Part shown: one piece after another, positions 46,247 to 56,977 of the stretch
Position numbering within the stretch: the stretch's first letter is position 1
Layout: each line of letters opens with the position of its first letter
NCBI GenBank assembly: GCA_020740775.1
Contig: JAHEWK010000002.1
Coordinates: forward strand, 4,340,001-4,404,000
Direction: 5' to 3'
DNA: 64,000 nt
Origin: Ilyonectria destructans
Taxonomy: Eukaryota; Ascomycota; Sordariomycetes; Hypocreales; Nectriaceae
The notes under the pieces: generated by a model
What the model saw: only the letters and a program-made list of their open reading frames with translations
What the model was told of the DNA's origin: nothing
Databases searched by the model: none
Made by a program: the position numbers and the translations under genes

Positions 46247-46648
46247 ACCTGGCCGCCCAGAAATGGGCAATTACGTACTGAGTACAAGAAATGGAGGGAT
46301 GCCATCCAGTGAGCGATGGAGTAGAGTTGTCAACGCACAACTCCTGACTCATCGAATTCAAAATAGAGAATAGGCGTGAACATCGAGCTCGACGCTCAAC
46401 CAGTGTCTTATCAACTAGGACGCTTCGAGGAAATTGCACGGCGTTTAAAAGCAGTAGAATAGAATAAATTGCGAATATTGATACTTCAAGAACAAAACCT
46501 GGAGCGCCGTGTTGCGTTGCATTATGCTCCCGTAATTCTTCTCTCAACACCCAAACCAGTGCTCCCTGACTCCAATCTCCAAACCAAAAAGAAACCGTTC
46601 TTTCGATGCAGTCAAAGAAAAATTAGGAAGCCCCGAAGGTCAAAAATG
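46247..46648. other. Intergenic
   Basis: This is the MFS 3' region and the 3' flank of the tRNA gene. The T-run of a Pol III terminator on the minus strand would correspond to the A-rich stretch just below 46649 (CAAAAATG at about 46641-46648). Confidence 0.5.
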
Positions 46649-46722
46649 TGATTCCGCCCGGGCTCGAACCGGGGACCTTCTCGGTGTTAACGAGATGCCA
46701 TAACCAGCTAGACCACGGAACC
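46649..46722 (-). tRNA. tRNA-Val (AAC anticodon)
   Basis: The minus strand folds as a cloverleaf. Acceptor stem GGTTCCG pairs with CGGAATC (one G-T pair). The D arm contains TAGCTGGTTA, the anticodon stem CTCG/CGAG encloses loop TTAACAC with anticodon AAC, and the T arm is CCCGG-TTCGAGC-CCGGG. The B box GGTTCGAGCC is perfect. There is no intron. The anticodon reads valine GUU/GUC codons after A34-to-inosine editing. Confidence 0.95.
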
Positions 46723-47467
46723 AGTGCTGATTGCTTGTTGAAAAGGAGTTTTGATTTGCACATTATACATCCTCCTGATTACTGTGTTGTGAATATCGTG
46801 GTTGGTTCGGGTATGGTTGTGCGGGAAGGGTGTACGTTGTTCGCTGTATGGTAGGCAATTAGGTTGTGAATCAGAATTTGGAACGTCTTTCTGGCTGAGA
46901 CGAATCAAGGCCGCAGGGCCTGAGTGCTTGACTGATCAATGCGCTTGCTGTGATTTGGGAATGCGCAAAACCACCAGGACTCTCACGATGCTCCCACTCA
47001 TAGGGTCAGTAAAAATGAAATACAATGTAAAGGAATATTTAATTATTTTGATATGCGTGGCATGAAGTCGGAGGGGGCCATTTTTCAAGCTGTAGACTTG
47101 GTCCCTTGGTAACCCCCTGAATGCAAGTTGTCGGCGGTCCCTGACACTCTGAGTCTTCAGTTGCCAGCTGCTCACAGCCACTTTACAGCTGTCAACTCCA
47201 GCTCCAATGAACCTCGCTCGTTTGTGCCCTAACGCGTGATTATCTGTGGCGCGCTCCCTTCTCGCGTTTTCTACGCCTCATCCTGCATCGTCCGCGGGAG
47301 CAACCACGCTGAAGCACCTTCCATCCCCACTTCATCCTTACGGCGGCAACATCAACACTTGGTCTCTGAGCAGGCTCACCCTTCAGTCGCCCACTGAGAC
47401 ATCTTTAATATCATCTTCTGGAGGGTTTGGTTTCAACTCTGAGCACGGGTTGTGACGATACGGCGCC
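46723..47467. other. Intergenic, REC8 upstream region
   Basis: No gene is seen. It is presumed to hold the promoter and CT-rich leader of the Rec8 gene. Confidence 0.55.
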
Positions 47468-49682
47468 ATGTTCTACAGCCACGAGAGTGAGCCGACCGAG
47501 TTCCACCTCCGAACCACCTCAACCCACTAACTCGCCCGTTAGTCCTCAGCAACAGCCAGTATGGAGTTGCGACCATCTGGTGAGTGATACATCATAGTTC
47601 AGGCCTACACAAAGAGATTCACTAACAGCCCGGCAGGCTCGTGGCCACCGTGGGCAAGACAACCAACCGCAGAGTGACCCGAAAGGCCATACAGGAAGTC
47701 AACGTGCCCAAGGCATGCGAAAAGATCATCCATCCCGGCGCCCCTCTGGCCCTCCGACTTCAGGGAAACCTCCTCTACGGCGTCTCCCGTGTGTTTGCGC
47801 AACAGTGTCACTATGTTCTTTCAGACGCCGAGAAGACACAGTCCGACATGTTGACTTTCTTTCGGGTCATGCAAACAAGTGAACTCGACCCAAAGGCTGG
47901 CAAAGCAAAGTACGTTTTCTTTATGCTTTTTATCTTTGACCCTAAAGCCCTGCTAATAGATAAAGGCGCCATCAAATCACTCTGCAGGATGATCCTAGCT
48001 TTGACCTTGCGAGCATCTTCCCAAAGCTCGATCTCTTCAGCAGTAACAAAGAACTCGTCCTTCTTTCCAGCCAGAATTCAACACAATCCGTTTCACAGAT
48101 GACTCCTTTGAGCCAAGGAACAATTTCATCAGGTGGGAACCAGCCATTCTTAGGCTTCGATCTCCCACAGTCATCTCACTCCGGCGGCAGCTACCGCCTT
48201 CCATCCGACCTAGGTCGAAACTCTCCATTTGCAAAGTCCTTTAACCCTCAAGACTCGATGCCTGAATTCAATCCATTCGGAGAAGATGATCTCGATCCTA
48301 TCGCCGGTATTGGCCTCAATTTCGACGCCGATGGCAACTTGGTTGAGATGCTCGGGCCTGAACCTGATTTGCCACTCCTTCCTGGAACAGAGGCGCACAA
48401 CGCACAATTTTTTGCCCCGGATACCCATATGACTAGAGTTCAACAGGGAAAGGGCGTTGATTTGTTTGGAGGTGACAACGTGATCATCATGGGCGAGGAT
48501 GAACTGCCTGATGCAGAACCCTTTCCCAGGCGACGACCACTCGCCAAGAAGCCCAACACTCTCTCACTGAGTTCCGAATCAACCCCCAGCAAGCAAGCCT
48601 CAGCACCCCTCCGTAAAGGGCGCCCCCGAAAAACCGTTCAACTGATCGATCAAACCGACCATGTCTCTCGGGAGGAGTTTCGCAACTGGTCAACCAACTA
48701 TCTCGAGAACATGGAGAACTGTCGCAAGAAACCTCGACCTGCCAACAAAGCACAGGCACGCAAGAACGCGATCGCCTTGCTTTTCGACAATGGCATCTCC
48801 AATGTTGGAGTGCTTCAAGATGTTTCAGGCTTCGTTCATCCCCTCGCCCAGGACTTCTCTGGCGCGGCACTCAAGGCTCGGCTCCAGGGTAGACATCCGG
48901 AACAGGATGACGAGCGAGGTCAAATTCGCAGCTCCTCCGAAGCATTTGAGGATGAAGAGGTTGAAAACAGACGTGTGAAGCAGAAGACTGACCAAAAAAA
49001 TGAGTTTGGACGAGGCCCAGTTGATGATCTTGATCCGCTCATTCTTGGCGACGACTCTGCCCCTGAGATCGGGATGGGAGACGCTCCAGGCCTCGACGAC
49101 CATCACTCTTCCTCAATGATACCATGGAACCGTCCACAGTCTGCCGTGCCAGGTTCGTCTATTCGCGGCTTTGGAAGCGCACAGAAGGGTCATCCAGCAC
49201 CAAGCCCACTCCACGCCCGTGGGAGTGTTGTCGGTTCCATTGAGCGATACAGCGACCTGCCTGGTCCAGCCCACGGCTCCGATGAGTTCCCCCAACTTCA
49301 TTCTCAGGACTCTTCCCTCGGGTACGAAGGTCTGGACGCTCAAGGTGGCGTAGATAACCTAGACACTCAAGGATCAACCCAGGGCCTTGACGCCTCGAGC
49401 TTGGAGTTCTTTGGGTACGCTGAGAGCAAGGCTATATACGAGGGTCATGCCCGTCCTGGCGACGATCTTGACCGTCGCTGGGTCGACTTCGAGAAGCTCG
49501 CCGACCCTGCCGTTCACACCAAGCGAATCGCGGCCCAGGCGTTCTTGCACGTCCTCTCCCTTGCGACCAAGAATGTAATTGCCGTCGAGCAGGAAGGCAT
49601 TGCGGACCACCAGCCATTCGGCACCCTCCTCATTGGCGTCAAGCCCGAGCAGGAGGACGACGAGATGGACGAGTTGGCTTAA
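47468..49682 (+). CDS. REC8: Meiotic cohesin kleisin Rec8
   Basis: There are four exons, 47468-47486, 47543-47579, 47637-47909 and 47966-49682, encoding 681 aa. The two tiny first exons join to MFYSHEILSNSQYGVATIWL, the canonical Rad21/Rec8 N-terminus that binds Smc3, and exon 3 continues with VATVGKTTNRRVTRKAI. The third junction uses an AAAG acceptor and gives KAKRHQITLQDDPSFD, restoring the conserved region. The middle is long, acidic and disordered. The C-terminus has the winged-helix kleisin domain (DRRWVDFEKLADPAVHTKRI through QPFGTLLIGV) that binds Smc1. The Rec8 assignment over mitotic Rad21 rests on the KVP-type NVPKACEKI block with GAPLALRLQGNLLYGVSRVF and overall divergence. The protein holds sister chromatids in meiosis and is cut by separase. 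Convergent with the Rab escort protein gene (449 bp gap). Confidence 0.88.
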
Positions 49683-50131
49683 TTATTTTCCACGGGTGCA
49701 GCTGGTCATTTGCGGCTTCTCTTTATTTTGGCAGATATCTACGGTGCATGATTCTTTCTTTGGGCGGTGATGAGTTTTCACTTCGGGTTAGCAACAAGGA
49801 ATGCACAATTCATCTCAAGGGGATACTGAGATCATCGGGAAAATCTGGCGTTGGTGGTTATTTGGTTTTCAACAATACCCAAGCTGGGACATCGTTCTAG
49901 GAATGATTACCCCTTCATCATTTGAATGGAAGATGGGATAGGTTTGGGATGGCAAGGTGTTGCAGGCATATGAGGGTTTATCCGCCAGATGGAGGACATC
50001 GCATGGAGATGATTTTGCCAAGTTTTATGGGAAACGGGGATTGGCACGGAAAGGAACGCCACACATGGGAATGAGATCCCGATATTCAATGGGAATGTTT
50101 CAATTAAGTTCATTATGGTTTGCTCGTAAAT
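49683..50131. other. Convergent intergenic, 3' UTRs
   Basis: This lies between the REC8 and Rab escort protein stops. Nothing else is seen. Confidence 0.6.
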
Positions 50132-51893
50132 TCAGTCGTAAGCATCATCCTCGTCTCCACCCTCGCGATCCTCGAACTTCATGTACTCAGCATCCTCTTC
50201 GTTGGACCCGCCGAGAACCATTTTCCAGGCTTCTTGGACGGGATCCAGCACCGAATCGTTGAATGCGAGATCTACCGGTGGCAGGGGAAATGTAGCAATG
50301 TTGCCGTCCACAACTAAAGACGACGTGCTTCTGTACTGGTTATAGAACAATTGATAAATGCACGGAGATGATTGAGATGCTTGATCACCACCTTGTACAG
50401 TGGCAACAAGGGATGACAGAGCCTTCTCGAGGGTGGATTTCGACGAGGTATCATGAACGGTCGTGAGGTAGATGGTATCTATGAATTGTGGTTAGCACAA
50501 TGTCTCAAATTCCGTTTCCAAGAAAGCAAGAAGAGATGAGTGGTGTGATCAGTTTGTCAGAGATATTGATCGTCATTGAAATTCAGACAATGTAGATAAG
50601 TATTTGATGGGAATCATCCTAACACCAAAGCAAAAGAAGAGAGAAAAATAGTGTACTCACATTGTCCAGAAGGGCATTCCCCAGTATCGCTCGAATGCAC
50701 CATTGCATAGACTGGGTACTCTGAGGGTTTACCGTCTTCAGAAGATACCGAGCCAGCAGGGAATGCAACAACGGCCACAGCAGGAACCGGAGCACCCTCA
50801 GCGAGGAGCTCAAAGAGCGACGAAAAGTCACTTTTTGTGATTGCTGTCAGCCTGCTAATGCGTGAGTTCTCAGTCGTTGGCTGTTCGGAGCCTTGGACGA
50901 GTCGCTTGGTCTTGACCACCATGTCATTGGTGAGCTCGAGCTCAAGCTTGGCCTCAGTCTGGTCACCCTCAGAGGGCGCTTTCCGCACATCTTTGATGCC
51001 AGTACCTAGCATGTAGACCGCGCCGCCAACCGCAGCAGCCCGACAGCCCACTTGAGCCACCTCTGAGAGGCCACCCCATTTAGGATAGACAGCGGCGAAA
51101 CCAGGGCCAAAGACTCCCATGGACGTCAAGTGTCGATGAATGGTGGTGAGACCGTCCTTGACAGAGATCTTGCCGTTGTGACTCAAGGTGAGGGTGATGA
51201 TATAGGACTGCAACGCGGTGTCGAGCTTGAACGTGGAGGCTAAAAAGCTATCCAGTGGCTCGTCGGTGTGCGGGTGCCACACATCAGTCTGAGGCTCCGA
51301 GTCGAAGTCAAGAACGAACTTGAGGAACTTCATCAAGGATCGCTTGGACCGAACGGGGATGGCAGTGTTGGAAAAGACATCTTCTCGGGTCGAGGGGATC
51401 CGGCTGAGCGACGGAGCTGAGGAGTCTGAGGGCGGTTGGTAGATGAAGAAGGAGCCGACAGCGAGAAATTCGATGTGGCGGAACGCCTTCGAGTCCACCA
51501 GCTGCAACACAAGCTTCGACCGCGAGTGTATCAGCTGCGGCGCCAGAGCCAAGGTATATGCCCGCCGCGATGCCAGCTCATCTGCCTGCTGCTTCACCTC
51601 GGCGGCAGAGAACAGTGCATCCTCTCGACCGTCCGCGCGGTGCCTCTCCGCCCACTCATCGGCCTCCGGAAGACTCAAGGCAGCCTCGGGCCCTCCGTAG
51701 TAGTCGTTGGGGTCGACGTGGAGGATATTCTTGCCTGAACGCGAGAGGGCTCTTCATTGGAAACGAAGGCCGGGTCAGCCTGATCGCAGGGCGTCTCGAC
51801 GATGGAATCCAAAGCTTACAGGGCGAGGAGGGACTGCTGGAGCCCCGTGCCGCTGATCACTACATCCCACTGAGTGTCTGAGAGGGATTCCAT
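50132..51893 (-). CDS. MRS6: Rab escort protein (Mrs6-type, geranylgeranyltransferase component A)
   Basis: There are three exons, 51893-51820, 51751-50661 and 50478-50132, encoding 503 aa. The first join gives SLLALALSRSGKNILHVDPN, completing the GDI/REP dinucleotide-fold block that starts WDVVISGTGLQQ and ends DPNDYYGG. Other family sequence includes FLAVGSFFIYQP, SLMKFLKFVLDF, and YPKWGGLSEVAQVGCRAAAV (GDI conserved region). The final join reads SGQYTIYLTTVHDT, and the tail is acidic (DREGGDEDDAYD). REP presents Rab GTPases to geranylgeranyltransferase II in the cytosol and delivers them to membranes. The 800-residue size of some REPs is not reached, but 500-600 aa is normal for fungi. Intron 2 is long (182 bp), and intron 1 uses an AAG acceptor. 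Rab GDI is excluded because the GDI C-terminal motifs are missing and an insert is present. Confidence 0.88.
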
Positions 51894-52388
51894 GGTGAGG
51901 AGAGAGGAGAGAGAGTTGAGATGGAAGTTGGAGAAAAGAGGAAGAAGAAAATTGCTTGAGGTGAGGATTTGAAATTGGCAGCCTTGGGTGGGGCAGCGGG
52001 TTGGGATGGTCCGTGCTCCGTCTGCCAGCTCCATTTCACAGCGAGCTCGCCGATTTTTTTTCTCTTCTCTTTCCCTTTCTTACTTATCCGCTCAGCCCGA
52101 AATGTAGTGTCTTCGTATTCTTAACGGAACATTATTAGTGGCGTGAGTAGTTTCATTACTACTTACTTTCTGAGCGGCAGAGCGAATCTTGTCTACCGGT
52201 ATCTACTGCCCTGGAACTTTTGGTCTGATAGGGTGGTTCGAATGGTTTGACACATCTCACGTCGTAGAGACTCGTAGTCATAGCGTGAACGTACTTGCAA
52301 TGTGTTTTGTCCTAGATAATGAACTGGCGTGAGCGGGATTGAACTGAATTGATTTCTTTTCGTCTTGGTCATGAAGGGTATCATTCAT
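51894..52388. other. Intergenic between tandem minus-strand genes
   Basis: This contains the MRS6 promoter and the RRP43 3' region. The small frame at 52193-52384 has no domain and is not supported. Confidence 0.55.
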
Positions 52389-53402
52389 CTACGGCTGAAC
52401 CATTGCTAAATTAAAGTCCTCCCATCGCTTGCCCGCCCAACTGAGGAACTGCTTCGACGTCAGAAGCCCGGGCGTCAGGACTGTACCACCGTGCTTCGAG
52501 ATGGACAGAATCCTCGTGTCCCCATCCTTGCAGTCGACCACAATTGTCACGCTCTCGTCGCACAGCGACTCCTCGAGTCGGTCTGGGTCGACCAGCATCC
52601 AGTACTTGCCGTCCGTGGCGGGCCGGTCCGTCTCTTTGCCGGTGAAGACGGCGGCTGTGCAGGCGATGGGGATGTTGGTGATGGTGAGAGGGATGGATTC
52701 CTTTCGAGAGGAGATGATCATCTCCCTGTCTGCATCGTACCAAGCTCGTGGAAGCTTTGTGTCTCGTAGGGCGGCCATGGTAGCGGCCCAAGCGGCGTCG
52801 AAGGGATTGCCGTCAAAGGAGATGAAGAAAATGTCGATGTAGAGCACCCAGTATGCTGCCACCACCTTGCCTCCCTCAACCGCATTCGGTGCATCGTCCT
52901 CCATGCGATCCTCATCAGCCGTCATGTCCTCGGCGGCGCCCGTATGCCATATCCGCAGGTTGTCGGGGTTGATGACCTTTGAGCTGTGGAGGAGGGAGTA
53001 TATTCTCGTGCTGAGAGTCTGGGCCAGCGTTGTGGGCGGGCCGCCTGGAAGGAATTGGGGAGCACAGCCAGTTGCGAGTTCGATGTTGGGCACTAGGAGA
53101 TCGTATTCTCTCAGCTCCGTCTCAGTGTTGGAAGCACGGTAGCTCGGGATGTTGGAGGTCAGAATGGTCTCGCCACGGACACCGCAGATGACAGTGGTGT
53201 CACCCATTCGCACTACGGCACTGCCATGGGCATGTGACAGGCTGGAGGAGTTGACTGTGGGAGGTCTGACTTCGTTCGGAGCCCGGCCGTTGCTGCGGGC
53301 GGGAGGCACATCGTCGGAGGAGGGCTCGAGGTTTGCGAGGAGGTAGGGATGGGGGGAGAGTTTGGCAAAGGTTGCGCGGGTGAGACCCGCGGCGGGGGCC
53401 AT
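52389..53402 (-). CDS. RRP43: Exosome complex subunit Rrp43 (RNase PH-like)
   Basis: This is a single exon of 337 aa. The ATG at 53402 (AGAATGGCC) is preferred to an in-frame one six codons upstream because it matches the family start LTRATFAKLSPHPYL. RNase PH-fold features are: SSLSHAHGSAVVRMGDTTVICGVRGE, the conserved early strand; DLLVPNIELATGCAPQ; AAYWVLYIDIFFISFDGN; FDAAWAATMAALRDTKLP; and ITNIPIACTAAVF. Rrp43 is a catalytically inactive ring subunit of the nine-subunit RNA exosome core acting in 3' processing and decay of rRNA, snRNA and mRNA. Residues 150-190 contain an acidic insertion (AEDMTADEDRMEDD). Rrp42, Rrp45 or Rrp46 are alternatives, but the N-terminus is Rrp43-like. Confidence 0.9.
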   Translation of the reverse strand: MAPAAGLTRATFAKLSPHPYLLANLEPSSDDVPPARSNGRAPNEVRPPTVNSSSLSHAHGSAVVRMGDTTVICGVRGETILTSNIPSYRASNTETELREYDLLVPNIELATGCAPQFLPGGPPTTLAQTLSTRIYSLLHSSKVINPDNLRIWHTGAAEDMTADEDRMEDDAPNAVEGGKVVAAYWVLYIDIFFISFDGNPFDAAWAATMAALRDTKLPRAWYDADREMIISSRKESIPLTITNIPIACTAAVFTGKETDRPATDGKYWMLVDPDRLEESLCDESVTIVVDCKDGDTRILSISKHGGTVLTPGLLTSKQFLSWAGKRWEDFNLAMVQP

Positions 53403-56400
53403 TCTGGCAGTATTTGGCAAAAGCTCGCTTTTTCCTGTGTCGTTGGGTACTGGGATGGGATAGCGACGCGGGTTTGGCGGGGAGAGTGACGCTTTGATGC
53501 AGCTGAACCTGACAACCTCAAGTTTTGGTTTGGATAAAAGTTGTAGAGCGCCATAGCCTTGCGGGGCTTGACAGTTACCATTGGTGGACGCATGAATCTA
53601 ACTAACCAATGGTGGCACTGCGGGGCACGAGGCTGATAATTGAGAGCGGCAGCTGGACGCCACCGAAGCGCTGCCTGACTCGGCCCAGACTTCATAGACG
53701 CCCGTAAACGATATTTACCTTGACGCCCTCACCTGATGATCTTCTCAGATCTGACCCTCGGAAGGAAAAAGTACCATCGGAACGGGAAAATGGCGCGAGC
53801 CGGCCGTTGATGTCGCCTGTGACCGATGGAGGAGGCCTTCCCTGCCACCTTGTTGGTGCAAGAAACTCGGGGATGTACAAGGGTGGACCGGCACTGAGAG
53901 TGTCCAGGATGATGACGGGCGGTGGTTGGCCTCACATGAGATCCCTACCGTTTACTGAGCAGAGCCAACAAAGCACTCTGTATTTGGACATGTTGCAGGG
54001 CTTGTATATTGCGTGCATACCCGATCATTCGTCATTTGGCCATCTGAGAGCCCATGGGTTCATGGGCTCACGAGGAGCTGTTTGGCATCATGTTAGTTAA
54101 TGACACGCATCATTTCATGTGGCCAGGATTGGCAGCGATACACGCATGCGTGCAGTGCAGATGCCGTTGAGCTCCAGAGTGCGGTAGAAATTCTAGGACC
54201 CCAAGTTTAGTGGGTTTATCACGGCTGCACATTCAGATATGTAATGTGATGAAGACGGACGCAGCGATGCCGTTGGTTGGAAGCGGGGGATAGGTGGGAA
54301 GTGCTCAACTCCCGTGGACGAATTGAGCCAGAGTGCATACATTGTGCTGCAGTGAGCAATCTTTGTGCAAACCCATGGCGCGGCACAGAACGCCCAGTCT
54401 GCATGCGATGCGGTGGCCTGGGCGGCCGCCTTGGCCCGTCCCCATCAACGTTGCGTTGCCTTGAACAATGACAGTTTGACAAGGACGCAGATCATCACCA
54501 ACACCAGAAGCAAATCCGGGAGGCGCGGCCGCGCGGGAGAGACCAACAACGTTGGGAGCTTGGGTCTCTTCCCGGTCCCCTTCTGGCCTCTGTCTCTGAG
54601 AACCCTGGTCGTTCTATGCCGTATTACGGAGTACAAAGCCGCCACCTTCAGCTTCGGACCAGGGCGCAGAGTGCAAGTGGCGCCGGATGCCGGAGAGGGC
54701 ATGGGGTGAGCGGGATGCAGCAGGAACCGGCGTCCGAAGTAAAGATGTCTAAGGTGGATGTCTAAGGTAGACCAAGGTGCCGACAGCTTAGGTAGGTAGT
54801 TATTCCTGGTGACGCTGCGAGTTGGAGACGGGGAGAGACACGCAGGCTCCGTACAGCAGCCACCGTTATCATCATACATAAGTCACTAACAAGGGCAACG
54901 CAAGCGTAGGCGCAGGCGTACATAGTAGACGCAGATGCAGACGCGGACGGTGACAAACCACAGGAATCACACAAATGGCATGTCCTCCCATGGCCATCGA
55001 ATGATGAGATTCGGCATCAACAGACTGGCGCACACCGAAAGAGACGCCGTGGCCCACCGCCCGGCTAAGACCAACCGCTTTCAGGCACGGTGGCCATACT
55101 ACGCAGTCAGCATTTGTTCTGAAGAGGGAGGAGAGAGCGCCTACGAGGCATATCGGTCGTCGAAGAAGCGGTGCAAAGTGGTGCGAAGCGGTGCGAAGTG
55201 GTGCAGGCGATAGATTCTCGAGCTGCTTGAGGCCAATCACAGAGCCCCTGTTGCCGCCCGCCGCAGGGCCTGGGCCAAGGTTGTCACGGCGCCTCTGGAC
55301 GAATCACAGCGCCAGATTCCATCACAGCATCTCGCAGCTCCACCGCACATGCTCCGTCCCGGGCACCAACCGGCCAAGCATTTCTCACCGCGACACACAC
55401 ACTCGACGCCCCGGACCCTTCACCGGATCCACCACCCGAGAGACAAGCCACCAGCGAGCGGCCCCCAAAAAGCAATCACCCGCTGGGAATCCTAGGATAT
55501 CCGTGATCCGTCGAAGAGAGGAGGGGGGCCATGCATGGGCGCCATCGCCCGCCATGCCAGGAACCCTGTGTTCGTGTGGCCCACCGTCGACAGGTTGCTG
55601 CACCATGCGGCCAATCCCACGGCCGTCTCAGACGCTCATCTGCACTCATCTGCACTCGTGGCTTTTGCTCGAGCCAACGACGGCCCAGAGCGGGCTCGAG
55701 TCGACATGTCGCTGTCGTCGTCGTCACTTTTGGACGCCCGGCATGTCCTCGACAACCAATTCGAGCCAGTTCGAGCCAAGTCGAGCCAAGGCGAATCAAG
55801 CAATTATCGATCGCCAGGGGGGCTGTTGACGACTCGAGCATCAAAGTCTTTTGCTAGCTGTCGGTGATTTCACGATGTTGTTCCGGCCTCCGTGGTGAAT
55901 TCGCCTCTTCCCTCTTCAACACCAGAACCAACATAAGCCTCCCACCCCAGTCAGCATCGCCGTCGATCCCGCCTCCTCCGCTCGGCCCCCAGCCCCCAGA
56001 GTCCACCTCTCCAGGGAACCCCAGCTCTCTGCCGGCAACGTCGACGGCCCGTCTCTTTGTCTCTCGTCTGTGCGAGGTTCTGGCTCTGTCTGGCGCGAGC
56101 TATGCTGCATGTCACCCACCGAAACCAGCGCCGCCGAGTCCATTTTTTCCCACACCACCACGCCCAACTCCCGGCTGGCCGCTGGTGTGACGGTCCACCC
56201 TCGACAGGCGGGGAGAGACCGCATCTTCAGGTCCAGCCAATATCAACGCTCCGTCTGCCGCTGGCCCTGGGGAGCTGCCCGTCGCGCCCCATTCCATTCA
56301 AGCTATCCCCTGCTGTGATTGTTCGGCCGCATGTACAGTCGTCTTCCACTGGCCTCGTCCACATGGCAATCTCGCATATCACCTCTCCACCCTATGCCCA

Positions 56401-56977
56401 AACCCTCGCGCCAGTCGCCGCCATCACAACTGCTAGACGCCCTTTCTTCGCTTCTGCCGCCCGCCATTGAACCCTTGTGTATTGCTAGCTCCGCTCAAGG
56501 GCCAGCATCTGATCGTCCAAGGTCATATATCCGGCCGCATTGCCCGTCCATGACCCCACCGTGACCTAGCTTTTAACCTCTTCCTCGCCCCATCATCGTT
56601 TCCCGCCCCCATTCCCATCGCCTCCGCTCAAGACCCTTTCCCTCGTTCACGACCCTGGGTTTGTTTAATACCGAATAAACAAAGCGCTATCCCATTAATC
56701 GCGGAGTCTGGTATTCCTCGGTTTCACCTGGATCACGTCAGCTTGTCCCTCGCTGTCTTACGTCACATCGCAATCTCTACCCCATCGCCGTGCAAAGTTG
56801 ACAAGAGTCTTTCTAAACTTGTCGACCCTTCGCCTTCCGCCCCCACACAGTAGAATTGATACGCGAACCCGGCAAACTTATACGATCCCTCATTCATGTC
56901 GAACTGAACGGGGCCATCCCCGCGCTTCGCCGCCGACTCTCTAAATCCCCCGCGCAGAAGCTCAATCGCTGGTCGAA
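53403..56977. other. Divergent intergenic; long CT-rich leader of metalloreductase 2
   Basis: This is 3.6 kb between RRP43 (minus) and metalloreductase 2 (plus). No gene is recognised. A short tandem GTGCGAAG/GTGCAAAG repeat lies at about 55171-55203, and GAGCCAGTTC-type repeats (CGAGCCA three times) at about 55759-55790. From about 55900 the plus strand is strongly pyrimidine-rich with many short frames, consistent with promoter plus a long 5' UTR. Confidence 0.45.
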
